Assembly (NCBI RefSeq): GCF_029633865.1
Contig: NC_079216.1
Span: 68,351,667 to 68,415,666 of the forward strand
From: Lampris incognitus
Lineage: Eukaryota > Chordata > Actinopteri > Lampriformes > Lampridae
Reading direction: 5' to 3'
Length of the DNA: 64,000 bases
The notes under the pieces are model-generated. The model was given only the letters and a program-made list of their open reading frames with translations, was not told where the DNA came from and did no database searches. Shown here piece after piece: positions 33,740 to 47,900 of the stretch (the stretch's first letter is position 1; every line of letters starts with the position of its first letter). A program made the position numbers and the translations under genes.

Positions 33740-35936
33740 TGCTCAAAAAAATAAAGGGAACACATAAGCAATGCAATGTAGCTCCAAGTCAATCACACTT
33801 TTGAGATATCAACCTGTCCAGTTAGGAAGCAACACTGATTTGTGAATCAATTTCACTTGTTGGTAAATTGTCTAATTTCCACCAGGTGGAAATTAGACAA
33901 TTTGCAAGACAACCCTATAAAAGGAATGGATTTGCAGGTGGTGGCCACAGACCATTTGCCTGTCCTCATCTTTTCTGGCCGATCTTTGGTTAGTTTTTCA
34001 TTGTGCTAGTGCCCTCACCATTAGAGGTGGCATGAGGCGGTATCTGCAACCTACAGAAGTTGCTCAGGTAGTGCAGCTCATCCAGGATGGCACATCAATG
34101 CGTGCTGTGGCAAGAAGATTTGATGTGTCTCCCAGCACAGTGTCCAGAGCATGGAGGAGGTACCAGGAGACAGGCCAGTACACCAGGAGACGTGGAGGGG
34201 GCCGCAGGAGGACAACAACCCCGCAGCAGGACCGCTATCTGGTCCTTTGTGCAAGGAGGAACAGGAGGAGCACTGCCGGAGCCCTACAAAACGACCTTCA
34301 ACAGGCAACTAATGTGCAGGTTTCTGCTCAAACAGTGAGAAACAGAATGCATGGGGATGGTATGAGGGCCCGACGTCCACAATTGGGGCCTGTGCTCACA
34401 GCCCAACACCGTGCAGCCCGATTGACCTTTGCCAGAGAACATCTTGGTTGGCAGATTCACCATTGGCGCCCTGTGCTCTTCACAGATGAGAGCAGGTTCA
34501 CACTGAACACATGTGACAGACGTGAGAGAGTCTGGAGACGCTGTGGAGAACGTTCTGCTGCCTGCAACATCCTCCAGCATGACCGGTTTGGCAGTGGGTC
34601 AGTGATGGTCTGGGGAGGCATATCCTTGGAGGGCCGCACAGACCTCTACGTGCTAGCCAGAGGTACCATGACTGCCATTAGGTACCGGGATGAGATCCTC
34701 AGACCCCTTGTCAGACCATATGCTGGTGCAGTGGGCCCTGGGTTCCTGCTCATGCATGACAATGCTCATCCTCATGTGGCCAGAGTGTGTCAGCAGTTCC
34801 TGTATGTCGAGGGCATTGATGCTATGGACCGGCCTGCACGTTCCCCAGACCTGAATCCAATCAAGCACCTCTGGGACATCATGTCTCGTACCATCCGCCA
34901 ACGCGATGTCGCACCACAGACTGTCCAGGAGTTGACCGATGCCCTGATCCAGGTCTGGGAGGAGATCCCTCAGGAGACCATCCGTCGTCTCATCAGGAGC
35001 ATGCCCAGACGTTGTAGGGAGTGCATACAGGCACGTGGAGGCCACACACACTACTGAGCCTCATTTTGAATCGTCTTGAAGAATTTCCACAGAAGTTGGA
35101 TCAGCCTATGTTCTCATTTTCCACTTTGATTTTGAGTATGATTCTGAATCCAGACCTTAATGGGCTAATGATTTTGATTTCCATTGATCATTCTTAGGTT
35201 ATTTTGCTCTAAACACATTCCTCTGTCTAATAAATAAAGATTTTCAGCTGAAATATTTCATTCATCGAGGTCTATATTGTGTTTTTAGGTGTTCCCTTTA
35301 TTTTTTTGAGCAGTATATATATATATATATACTAGAAGAACCCCGCTACAATGTAGCGGTTTGGTTATCCACCCGTCTAAATCTCCCTCATCTTCATCCT
35401 GCCAGCTAACCGCCCCCCCCACTCCAACTCCCTCCCCCCAAATGCTCAGAATCATCTGAAATGCCGAGAAAAGTGGTTTTTAGCCATTTTTAGAAACTGC
35501 ATAATTATGCATAATTATGCATAATTATTTTAATTTTCTGCTATTTTTCCGGTCCTCTCTGGAACAATACCTACCACCTCCAAAAAAAATTAGGATCATA
35601 AGTGCAGTTTTGCAAAAATGCATATATATTTTGCATAATGCCAAAACATTTCTAAGTCCCAGAATTTTTTTTTATATAGGTGAAAAAAATCAAAGATGCT
35701 CAGAATCATCTGAAATGCCGAGAAAAGTGTTTTTTAGCCATTTTTAGAAAAATGCATATTTTGCATATTTATACATAATTATGCATAATTTTAATTGTCT
35801 GGGATTTTTCCCTTACTCTCCGAGACAATACCTACCACCTCCAAAAAGAATTAGGATCATAAATGCTTTAGTTTTCGGTCCCGCTATCTACACTAACTAA
35901 CACACAGACACAAACATTCCGAAAATATATGAGTAG

Positions 35937-35973
<37 letters not shown>

Positions 35974-38900
35974 GTATATATTAAAAAATCCAATAATCAA
36001 GTTAAAAAAATCTACCTAATAAAACGTTTTGCCTGTCAGTCTGTGGATGCCCAGCCTCCTAGGCAGACCCTCGCAGGAAAGCGACCAAGTCTAATACGAA
36101 CTGACAGATCAGACTATCATAATTTCAGAACCCTCATTAAAAGACTTCAGATGTGTTTAACCGTCGTAGTTTTCATGATGTAAAATGAATCAAGGCGAAT
36201 GGCTGCTCTGCTGGTTGGTAAGAAAACATAGCTCCGCCATGGGAAGTGTTCTGTTGTAGCTATGGAGATGATTCCCAGCTGTGACTGTTATTAATTCTTC
36301 TGTTGTAAGTGTATTCTTATAGCAGAGCTTTAACATGGTCAGCAAGGGAAGGTGTTCATCCAGTGTTCCTCCGGTTCTCCTGTGCTCAGATCAGCAGTGA
36401 ATGATTTGCTGGCTTGTGAAATGCAAAAGACTTCTCGTTTACTTTCAAGACTCATACCCGAATACATGATGTTTTGGGTTTGACAGTCACTGCCTGATCC
36501 GACTCAACTGTAGAAGTGAGTCACGCAGGGTTGACTTAGAGAGCGCAGCGTTGGTCGAGGGAACTAGAGTGAATGGAGAGGGAGCGGTGATAGCGAGAAC
36601 AAATGTTTTTCAAAGGTTTTGAATCACCGCAACCACGAGAGGTTCTTCATCATACACCCATAGTTGTGCACAGAAAACATAGGCTGATATGTCCAGTGGT
36701 TTGTAAGATTAGCTGCAAAGACACACGCATACAAGACCAAAAAAAATAATTCGCTTCAGGCTACCACCTGGCAGAGATAATATATCAGCAAAAGACGCTG
36801 ATGAGATTATGGTTATTGTCATCTTACTTGAAATACATTGCCTGGCGTTCAGCCAGAGCAGTAAAATGACCAAGATGTCAACTGTTTTAAAAGTGTTTGT
36901 CTCTCTGACGGGCATCTGATACTCACGAGTCACCCAGTTGTAGTCTAGCTTGCCCTTGTTGTCCTCCTCCTCCGAGCCAAGCGCCTGCAGAGCCAGCTGC
37001 AGCTTCTTTCTGTGCAGTGGGTGCTTGACACCAAGTTCCTAAAAGTACCAAGGGAGACAAGCGGAGTGGAGAACATCATAGTCGGCCTTGGGGCACTATG
37101 AAGACACATCAAGCCTTGTCTTTCCATCCATTTCACTGATCAACCCTTCTGTTTCTGTATCGTGGTGCAAAAGGTCACAGCCTGGCATAGTATTAACTAT
37201 GATACACATTCAACAAGGCAACGTCAAATGATGCGGTTATGTGAAGAAAAGATGAATAACTTTGTGCAGCAAAGATTCAACAGCATCAAAAAACACACAG
37301 TAGTCAAACCCTTGATAAATGCTTAGAAAGGACGTCTCCCTCACCCTCTCCAGGTCTTGCTGTGAGGCCTGTAGCAGCGTCTGTCCAGAGGAGATCCATC
37401 CCCGTGCCATGTTCAGGTACAGACTCAGACCCTGCTCCTGCAGCCAGTCACACACCTTATCTTTTGACCAACGTGCAAAAGGAGCATCCAGGTCACTGAC
37501 GAAAGCAAGTGAGAACAGAAACTGAAACTGGATAAGGTGACAGTAAGAGACGACTTACCATTCATGCTCACATCCTAAGTTTACTTAAGCTGCATAGGCA
37601 GCACTGCCCTTGCAGCAGTGTATCAAATATTGTCATTGATACGATTTATGATACGGACCAATGAGAAGTTTGGCTTGTGACAAAGAAGCCTTCAAGCCTC
37701 TCTTACAGTGCCCTCTTTCTTTGGAATAGTCTCCTGGCTGACATCAGAGAATTTGATTCTGTGGACTCTTTCAAATCTCAATTTTATCTTTCAGGTAGTA
37801 GCTATTTTACTTCTTTGTTAATCTGACTTCCTTCTAAGCCTTGTCACAATTATCCTCTTTTGGGAGGGTCTTGGTCTGTAGGTCTGAGCAGTAATCTGTC
37901 TTGTGCTGCTGATGAGAATGTTCTTAACCTTTTCTGCAAGCATTGCACCATTCTAACCTTCTGTTCGTATCTCTGACAGCCTTGAGCTCTCTCTCTCGCT
38001 CTCTCTCTCTCGATATTCGTCTTTCTCCATCTCTGTGTGTGTCTCTCTTGACTGCCTGATGACTTCAGCATCTAGGATACCGTTAGTGCTGCATCCTAAT
38101 TTCCCTTGGTCATAGTCCCATCCCCTGGAGATTTAAGCTGCCGTTTGCATTGATCTTGGTCATAATTGCTTTTTCATCATTTGTTCTGGCTATGACTCAT
38201 CTGCACCACTCTCATCACCTCCCTCTTCGTCTTTCTCCCCGTGTGAATACTGTGTGTACCAAGTCTGCCTCTTGTGAAGTCTATTCTCTCTCCAGGTCTC
38301 CGCTGAGCTGGCACAGGGTCCCACTGGCTCTTGACTGCATCTTAGGTTGCCTGACATTGTCTTGGATGGTCACAGATTTACCAACTATGACTTGCACTCT
38401 TCCCCTTACATTTATTTTTTTTACCCAGTACATTCGAATTTGCTTTTTCATTTCTATGTATTAACTGTGTCTATTCTACATTACCTTGCTGTGTGTAATC
38501 TATGATGGCACATTACAATTCTCTTATTTCTGTGGAACTCAGTGCACTCGACACGTATTGCATGCCTCTTGGAAGAAGGATCCCTCCTCTGTTGCTCTTC
38601 CCGATGGTTTTCTCATTATTTCCTGATAAGGTTTTTCTTGTGGAGTTTTCCTCATTTGAGTTGAGGGTCTAAGGATGGGTGCGTTGTATAGTGTACTGAT
38701 TCTCTAGCCTTTCAGGACTACTTTGTGATTTTGGGCTATACAAGTAAACCTGACTTTACTTGACTCAAGGTATGTCTTCATTAACCCATCAGAATTACCA
38801 CATTAATTACCCATGTGTCTCAGAGTTTCAGTTTCAACCAGTCAGAAGAAGAAAACAAAATCTCCTGATTCTCATTTGTCAGGGTGAATCCACCAGCTTA

Positions 38901-41900
38901 CTTGTTGGCACGTTGAAGGTCACGAGACCAACCCAGCCTGGGGCCTGCTGTGGCTCGCACTCCCCCCCTCCTGAACTCCCCCTCTGACAGGTTGTCATCC
39001 AGGTTAAATGTGGTAGACTGACTCCTCCTGAGCCTGAAAAGCCAAAAAACACATTCAAAACAATGGAACAAAAAGTCCACTTTAAACAATAAACTCGCCT
39101 GGTAACTACATCCTGCAAAGACCTTCTGGACCTTCTCATGTTGTTCGGTGAATCAAAGAGTCTTGCAGTGACTTTTTTCTCTCTCCAAACACTCAACTTT
39201 TATAAATCACTATTTTAAACAAGTATAAATAGGTTAAATAAGTGTTTGGCTAGTGGCCCAATTTTGCAATTCTCACAATTAGGAGCAAAACAAGCCAATT
39301 CATTCCAATAAATTCAAACTCCTGTTAGTGGAACTCACTTCCCAAAGAGCTTCATGATTCCCTTTGACTTCTTTTTGCCCTCCGAAGTGGTAGAGAGCGT
39401 GTTGGTGCTGTCGCTGTTGGCTGACCTCTGAGGCAACCCGGCCAAATCCAGATGGTCTGTGCCCTGTCGTTCTGTTTCAGCTGTACAAACAAGTACCCAC
39501 AGGGCATCATCAGCGCCATCAGCATCAGTGTCTGAGACATGCACAAACCGGCGAGGACAGTGCTGCAGCACAGGGCCAGAACTGGGCTTCACTAACTTTC
39601 AGCAATAAGCACATGACAGCTCCCAGACAGACAGAATGAGAGGTCATGGGGATGGGCAGTCAACGGTGATATCTAGCCTGGTATACATGCATCAGAAGAG
39701 ACGTGAGTGATTGGGACAGGTGACATTCAAGAAGAGCTTGTTGTGAATAAATGAAACAATACCGTTTCATTTTATGAAGAAGCCTTCACCCCAAGCGTTT
39801 TGGTTTCTCGCCAAGGATGGGAGAATGAAAAAGACTAGCTGTAAATACACAAACATTAAAGAAGAGATGCTTAGAGAGAGGCATCTCAACATTTCAAATG
39901 GCTAGCCGTTTCAAGGCACGGCTTGACAGAAACAATCAAAAGAGCAAACACATACATGCAGGTGCACACACAAAAACACACAATGCTCTGATTGCATGTT
40001 GCTCAGGAAATTACGTTCATTAAAAGCAACTGGAGAAACTGCTGGCGACACAGTTATGGTTGTTAAGCTACTCAGACGCTGAGAAGGGATGTCAGCTGGA
40101 TGCGGGGGGTTTGGGATAAGAAGCGGGGTTTTTTTCTGAGGATATACACAGTAGTTTCCATCCCATCAAGACTACTGCAAAGCCCACCACAAGCTGTGGT
40201 CTATACTGTACCTAGCATAGGTGCACTCGCACTCCGGCTGCGGTCTTCACGTGTTACAAAGCAAACACGACAAGGCCCGACACAACAGGAACAAGACAGA
40301 GGGTAAAGATTATCAAAGGGGTAACAACTGGAACAGGGGTTAGAGAGTTGGAGCAAACAAAAACACAACACACAGATACGGCAGCTAAACATGACACATT
40401 AAAGACACATTCATACACAGGCGTAAGACACAACACTACAGGCGCAAGGTTTCCATGATTAAATGGGGACCACAGTTTGTGTGGGCTGCAAATTATGGAG
40501 TGGTGCACAAGCACAAATTCCATGGGTGTGTCTTGGTTAACATTAAAAAAAAACCCTGTCCATGAAGGCAGAGTCCTCTAACATGGAGGAGAAAATACAT
40601 CACATTCTCTGGGAAAATACAACACTAATGCATGAAAAACAAGTGTAATCTCATTTGACGTGGCTCTAAATGCAGCCTGCGAGTCTTCTCACAGAGTAAC
40701 ATGAAAATCAGGGTAATGCACAGGACATTCAGCCCTCCAGAGGAGACAGCCCTCGCTTACCCAGGTTGGGGGTGCTGGCTGTCCTCTTCCCTCCTCGAAT
40801 CTTGAAGAAGCCCTTCCCGAAGGAGGAGCGGGCCTTCCTTGTGCCAAAACTTTCCTCCTCTGTGCTGGCTGGCAGTGTGGCAGATGGACACTTGGGTGGT
40901 TTTTCGCTAACCTTAACAGTTTCTTCATTTGCATTATTCTAAGGAAAAATAAAAACCTCTTTACACATACTGTGCTGTGAATACTTGGAAAGCATGTATG
41001 AAATATTATTACAATTATGTTAAAAGGACAATTTGCCCTGAGAATTCAGTTTTTACCACTCTAATCGGAAAATACATTTGAAGATGCACGTTGCAATAAA
41101 ACAAAAATAAACCAAACCACAACTACTGAGAACACTGCCCTCACAATAAACAGATTTTTCTGTAGCCTGTCCAGGCAGAAGAGTCAAAAGTTATGAGGAA
41201 GAGAATGCAGCAAATCCATACATACAGTGTCTTGCAAAAGCATTCAACCCCCTTGACAGTCATCACTAATTTCTGTATTATAAAAGATACTCACACATCT
41301 GTTCCTGAACAATATTATTGTTGTGAACCCATAAGCTCTAACAGCATGCTCCTAAAGCCAAAATAAGCTGTGTTTTGCTGACTTTTTATTAATAAATTAA
41401 AAACTAAAATATAGTGCTTGTACAAGTATTCAACCACTTGTGCTCTGACAGCTCCAAGTTTACACATATGACAAATTATTCCTAAAACAAACTCGGGTTA
41501 ACACAATGGGACATAATCAGTGAGCATAACTACATAATTAGTGTTAAGATATTAAAGTAACGGTCTGGTTTCTGGGTATAAAAAGCATTCTGTGTAAAGT
41601 TCATTAGCCCGGTGTGAACTCCATCAGAACATGAAGACAAAGCAGCAGAATTTTGAAGTAAGAGACAAAGTGATTTAAATGCAGAAGGCGGGAAAGGGAC
41701 ACAAAACAATATCCAAGTGTTTGGATGTCCCTGGGAACACTGTTGGATCCATTGTCAGAAAGTGGAAACTGTATCACACCACCCAGATGCTTTGTAGGAC
41801 AGGCCGTCCCTCAAAGCTCAGTGCCCGAGCAAGACGTGGGCTGGTGAGGAAAGCCACAGATGATCCTGCAGTCACTCTGAAGTAGCTCCAGAGGTCAGTG

Positions 41901-44900
41901 GCTGAAACTGGAGTAAATGTGCATGAGTCAACTATATCACGGGCTCTCCATAAATCTGGCCTGTATGGGAGGGTGGCAAGAAATAAGCCATTGCTCAAAA
42001 CTATGCATATAAAAGCACACTTGGAGTTTGCTACCAAGCATGAAAGAGACCCAGTTAGGATGCGAGTAAAGGTTTTGTGGTCAGATGAGATGAAAGTTGA
42101 GCTTTTTGGCCAAAACTAAAAGTGTTATGTGTGGTGCAAACCTAACACTGCTCAGCCCTAAAAAACACCCTCCCTACAGTGAAGCATGGCGGCGGCAGCA
42201 TAATGCTATGGGGTTGCTTTTTATCTGCAGGCACTGGGAACCTTGTTCAAATTGAGGGAAGAATGGATGGAGCTAAATACAGGGAAATATTGGAAGAAAC
42301 CCTGCTGCAGTCTGCCATAAAACTGAAGCTTGGGAGGAGGTTCACCTTCCAGCAGGACGATGATCCTAAGCACAAGTCTAAAGCAACAATGGCATGGCTC
42401 AGCAACAAAAAGGGGAACGTTTTGGAGTGGCCAAGTCAAAGCCCGGACCTCAACCCCATTGAAAATCTTTGGCAGACTGAAAATTGCAGTCCAGAGGTGC
42501 CATCCCACCAACCTGCAAGACCTGTACAAATTCTGCCAAGAATGGGCAAAAATTACTCAGAAGAATGTGCAAAGCTTTTGCATACTTACCCCAAGAGAAT
42601 CATGGCTGTTACTGCAGCAAAAGGGTACTCTACAAAGTATTGATATGTGGGGGTTGAATACTTATGCAAGCACTATATTTTAGTTCTTAATTTATTTACA
42701 AAAAGTCAGCAAAACTTAACTTATTCTGGCTTTGGGAACATGCTGTTAGAGCTTATGGGTTCACACCAACAATATTGTTCAGGAACACATGTGTGAGTAT
42801 CTTTTATAATCCAGAAATTAGTGATGACTGTCAATGGGGACGAATACTTTTGCAAGGCACTGTATACAGATTAGATAGTAATAGAGCTGTTTGGTTATTA
42901 CCATTCAAAGCCCCCTTTTTTTGTTGCAAAAAGAGACTTACAGTGTTAGCAATAAAGTTCATGAAATAAATAGTACTTCCACCCAAAAAACGGGGGGGGG
43001 GATCCCCCCCTTAAAAGATGAGGGCAGTAGTTACCTTTTCACTGTTTTTGCCATCCAAGTGGTCCTGGCTGCCAGACTTGGTGGTATCTGGAGTGCTGCA
43101 ATGACACCACAGTACTCTTAAACCCAGGCAATATACTAAAGATAAATCAGTTTACTGTGAATAGCCTTGAACTATTAACTATGTCAAGTTGAAATCGGGG
43201 GCAACAGGATGTGACATGAAACTCCACACATACTCACTCTTGTGTGTAACTTAATGGGAGCTCCTGGGATGCTTCCTCACATTCTGTATGACTGCAGGGG
43301 ATGGACAAGACAGGTGTTGGCTTGCTAACACTGACAAGCTAGAAGCTGTACTCTGTACACAGAAGATAAGGAATCTTCTACCATAAGCAGCTTCACTGTT
43401 GAACCAGATCTGGAAACCCTTGTGCCTTATACAACAAACATGTGGAAGACATCCTACTGAGCCATCTAATGACTTATCTCGGGACATGATATGGGATATG
43501 CAATCACAAACATTTGTCAGTGACACAAAGGGCAGTATATCTAATAATCTTTAAAACATGAGACCTTACAGGCTTACAGGGGTGTGAGATGGGAAAAAAT
43601 GTGTGAGCGTTAACATGAAGAAAAACAAAAAGTGTGAGCTTGGTTTTATCCCAGTGTACAACACTGCAAGAACACAACACTACAAGAACACTGCAAGAAC
43701 ACACTGCTCATCCCAGCCAGCTGAGTCACCAGGACACTGTATGCTCACGAAACATTACAACACCCTCTACGCTGTAACACGTCATCATCTGAGAATAGTA
43801 CTACACAGACTGTGGCTCACCTTTCTACATCTGTCGATGCCAGCTCCAATACTCTTTCTGGATCACAAGCTGACTTGTCAGCAGGGCTTGGATTTGACAA
43901 TGGGATTTCAGCCACTCCATTATGGCTTTCCAACTAAACAGACGGGAAACATGGACAAAGACCAGACAGAAAATACATTATTGACAAAAGCTGGAAATCT
44001 GTCCTGTCCATGCGTGCAAATTTTCTTGTGATAAATTTCTCTTTTGTCCAAGGTTCTTGTGCAAACAGCAGTCTATATGTGTAAATATGCACAGGCAACT
44101 GACACTGATATTACACTGACTGGACAGCATGTCTTTAACACCCAGTTCAAAAGTGTGACTACATGCACATTTTCATATTCTGCGTGTGGACTTGGATACA
44201 ATACGAAGACGCATGCGGCATAACATAAAAAAAGGACTATGAAAGAATTTCCATATTTAGAAACTTGCCTAGTCTGAACCTGGGTTTGAATTACGGGAGA
44301 GCTCAGGGGAGCTCAGTTCCCCTGAAAAGGACATGAGCTCCCCTGAAAGCCTACTTTGAGAAATTTCGGGGGCTCTGAAACATCATCCATTTCTGTGTCA
44401 CAGGTCATAGATTTTTATTTTTCTGTACAGTAAGGTTCCTGAAACGAATAATAATAGTAAGAATATGCCAATATTATGTTTATTTGCCCATTCCAATTTC
44501 CTAACATCTGTCTCCACTATATTAAACATAATGCTGTGTCTATTCCTGCTGTAACCATCCATGCCTGCTGGCGCACTCAGATCCCTACGTTTACATTGCC
44601 ACTTGAGCTTCTTCTCGTCACCGAGCTGGCTTGATAACAAGGAATTACGGGAGTTGCTTGCTTGAGCTGTGTGTTTGTGAGGACTGAACCTAGTCCTACT
44701 TACTATTGATGTTTTTTTTTTGTGTAATTCCTCCCCCCCTTTTCCTCCCCAATTGTACTTGGCCAATTACCCCACTCTTCTGAGCCATCCCGGTCTCTGC
44801 TCCACCCCTTCTGCTGATCCGGGGAGGGCTGCAGACTACCACGTCTCCTCTGATACATGTGGAGTCACCAGCCGCTTCTTTTCACCTAACAGTGAGGAGT

Positions 44901-47900
44901 TCACCAGGGGGACGTAGTGCGTGGGAGGATCACGCTATTCCCCCCACTCCCCCAACAGGCACCCCAGCTGACCAGAGGAGGCGCTAGTGCAGCAACCAGG
45001 ACACACATCCGGCTTTCCACCCGCAGACATGGCCAATTTTGTCTGTAGAGAAGCCTGACCAAGCCAGAGGTAACACGGGGATTCGAACCGGCGATCCCCA
45101 TGTTGGTAGGCAACAGAATAGACCACCATGCCACCCAGATGCCCCACTATTGACGTTTGTTGTTATGATTGCTTTTATGTGATTCTGTTCCCTAACTGTG
45201 ATGCAACTGGTCTATTCTGCTTTTCCCACGGTGCTGCACAACTGCCACCGTGGGCTGTGTCGCAAATTGTGGTCACTCACTCATGGACGACCTGAGAGGG
45301 ACTAAATGAGCGCTCGTTAGTCTTTGATATATTAACTATACACATTTAAAAATCCCTCAGAATAATAATCTGACTAAAACGCTTCCATTTTATTAAATGC
45401 ATCAATCCACACTGCGTCGTGGGTCTGGACGGTTTCGTGCTTGTTATCAGATTGACTTGCATGATGTAGGATAGACTAGCTACTAATATAGGCTAGCCAC
45501 TAATATAGGCAAAGTGTGGCATGTGTGCTATACACCTGCATCTTGTATGCTGTGTCTTGTGTGGTATTGACATTTTATTTAGGCCTGTGTGTTTCGTGCT
45601 GAACAAAAGTGTGATGGGTCCTGTATTCTGGGGTTTTATCATAGTGATGTTGCATCCAGGATGTTTTACTACGCAGTAGGAGTTTGTGTGTTGTGTTACT
45701 AGCATGTATTTTGTGTAAGACCAATGTTGTCATCTGATGTAACCTAGGTCTGGTCTATTTAGAAGTGTAGCACAAACCATTGGCTGTTTCACTGTATAGA
45801 TTTTTTTTTTGCACGTGTCTTTTCTCGCTCTCTGAATGATGTCTTCGCCTTTCTCTTCTTCTATGTGTGAATGGTGTCATGTGAGTCTCCCTTGTGTGCA
45901 TGTGCAGTCGGTCCTCCTCCCAGGTCTCCATGGTGATGATGGTCGCCACCTGGACGCCAACTGGCATTCCCCTCATCAAATTAACTTTTTATATATCTTA
46001 TAAATTTATATAATTTTGTTAGCCTGAGTTTTTTATTTTTTACATGGTGATGGCGGTCGCGCAGCTCGAGTCCTGGGCTCTTCTGGTGGCATCTGGACAC
46101 TGCTTGGCATCCCCCTCATCATATTCTTCATACATTTTATAATTCCATTATAATTGTGTTATCCTCTTCCAATGTTGTATTGTGTAAATTGTGTAAACAC
46201 AACCTCATTGCACGTTGTGCGTCTTGGGAGAAAGATCCTCCTCTGTTGCTCTCCCTGAGCTTTCTTTTAGTTTTTCTCCCTGTTGAAGGATTTTGGGGAG
46301 TTGTTCCTTATCCGAGGAGAGGGTCTAAGGACAGGATGTTGTGTTGCTGTAAAGCCCCCTGAGGCACATGTGTAATTTGTGATATTGGGCTATACAAATA
46401 AAATTGACTTGACTCGACTTGCTCGAGTGATATAAAACATTGCAGTGGTGAATTATTTTTCTATGTCTTTGTGTTTCTGCAGGGCCAGGTTCTTTGTATG
46501 AAGTGAAACGTTACTGCCAGTATCTGTAAGTAGTAACAGCAGAATGTTTTTCACAGTAGCTCTGCAACTGACCGTGCACGTCCACATATATGCGCGTGCA
46601 TGTGACACATGTAGTCGCACACCAGAAAATAGGGCTCCCCTGAAAGCCACTATGTAATTCGAACCCTGGTCTGTACTCATAAACATGAACCCCCCCCAAA
46701 AAAGGCTAGAGACAAAATCTAAAAGCTAAATAAAGGTGTATGAGAATCTTTGCGGGCAATAAAAGGGAGAACAACCTTGTCACCACTGTGAACAAAGACA
46801 CCAAAGCACCAGTTTTGTACCTGGAACAAGTACAGCTGAAAAGTGTCAGCATTGAAATTATATTTTTAAGATTGTACCAAGCAAAAAATAAAACCCAACA
46901 TATGACATGATGAAGTTGCTTGTCAATAAAGTAGTTCCAGAAAATGGAGAAATACAATTCAAGTTCTCATTCTCTTGCATCCTATCTCTAGAGGGATGCA
47001 AGAGGGTTATCTTTTTACCACCAGCATCAGTAAAATGCCATTCTGACATCACATGCTCCATGTACCTCATCGGGGCTCTTCTCTCTCACATCTTCAACAC
47101 CTGTGACTCCGTGTTGTTCACACTCCATGGCAACAGGAAGGGTTGTCAAGTCAGCGTGACTCTCATCCCTTTCTCCATCTCTGGGTTTCTCTGGAATGAA
47201 ACATTCAGAGTTCAGCCACAGAAGGTAGGAGCACACTTCCATAATCTTCTTCTTAAGACACATGTTGAGGTCAAGCTCCCAAGAAGAACTTGGGGGTGAT
47301 AATTCTCTTATTGTACCTTTTAAACAATTTATACTGGTGTGTGACAGTTTGTAACGAGAGCTGTCACCTCTTGATGGAGTCTACACATGATAGTCCAACA
47401 CGAGTTATCTAACCTTTCTTCCCTTGCACTGACATCACCATGTCCTGGACTTTCTTATATCGCAGCAAAGACTGCTTAAGTTCTTCAATCTTACGATCCT
47501 GTACGGGGAAGAGACAATAAAATCCATTTAGGTTACTTTGCACAGGAAAGCCTGGCAGGACTGGGGGCAATTTGCTGAATTTACCTTTTCTTCATTGGCT
47601 GCCATCAATGATTCAACTGCCTTTTTCATCCTCTGCACTTCCACATCTGATGAAGAAAGAAAAGGATATCAGACAAACCCAAAGGGTATTTCTCAGGCCT
47701 TGACTGGAAGAAACCAGGGGATCCCTAACGGATAGTAAAGCCTGGATACATAGGGTTCATCTGGAAAATGTACTACAAATTAAAGATACTGATTTTTACC
47801 ATATGGGCAGCAACAATGCTGTCATCCACAATTTACTGTAAAATCCTTCAAATGGACTTGTGCTTGTGTAAGAATTCAAAGAAACAAATTGAGTGCATTT

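Larger units (their letters stand above)
44279..46669. mobile_element. composite DNA transposon, hAT-like ends
   Basis: Left end CCTGGGTTTGAATTAC followed by CAGGGGAGC; right end, inverted, CCAGGGTTCGAATTAC followed by CAGGGGAGC. Flanks TCTGAAC and TCTGTACT hint at an imperfect 8-bp duplication. Inside are a SINE (44715-45145) and a LINE-like tail (46000-46415). No transposase recognised. Confidence 0.5.
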
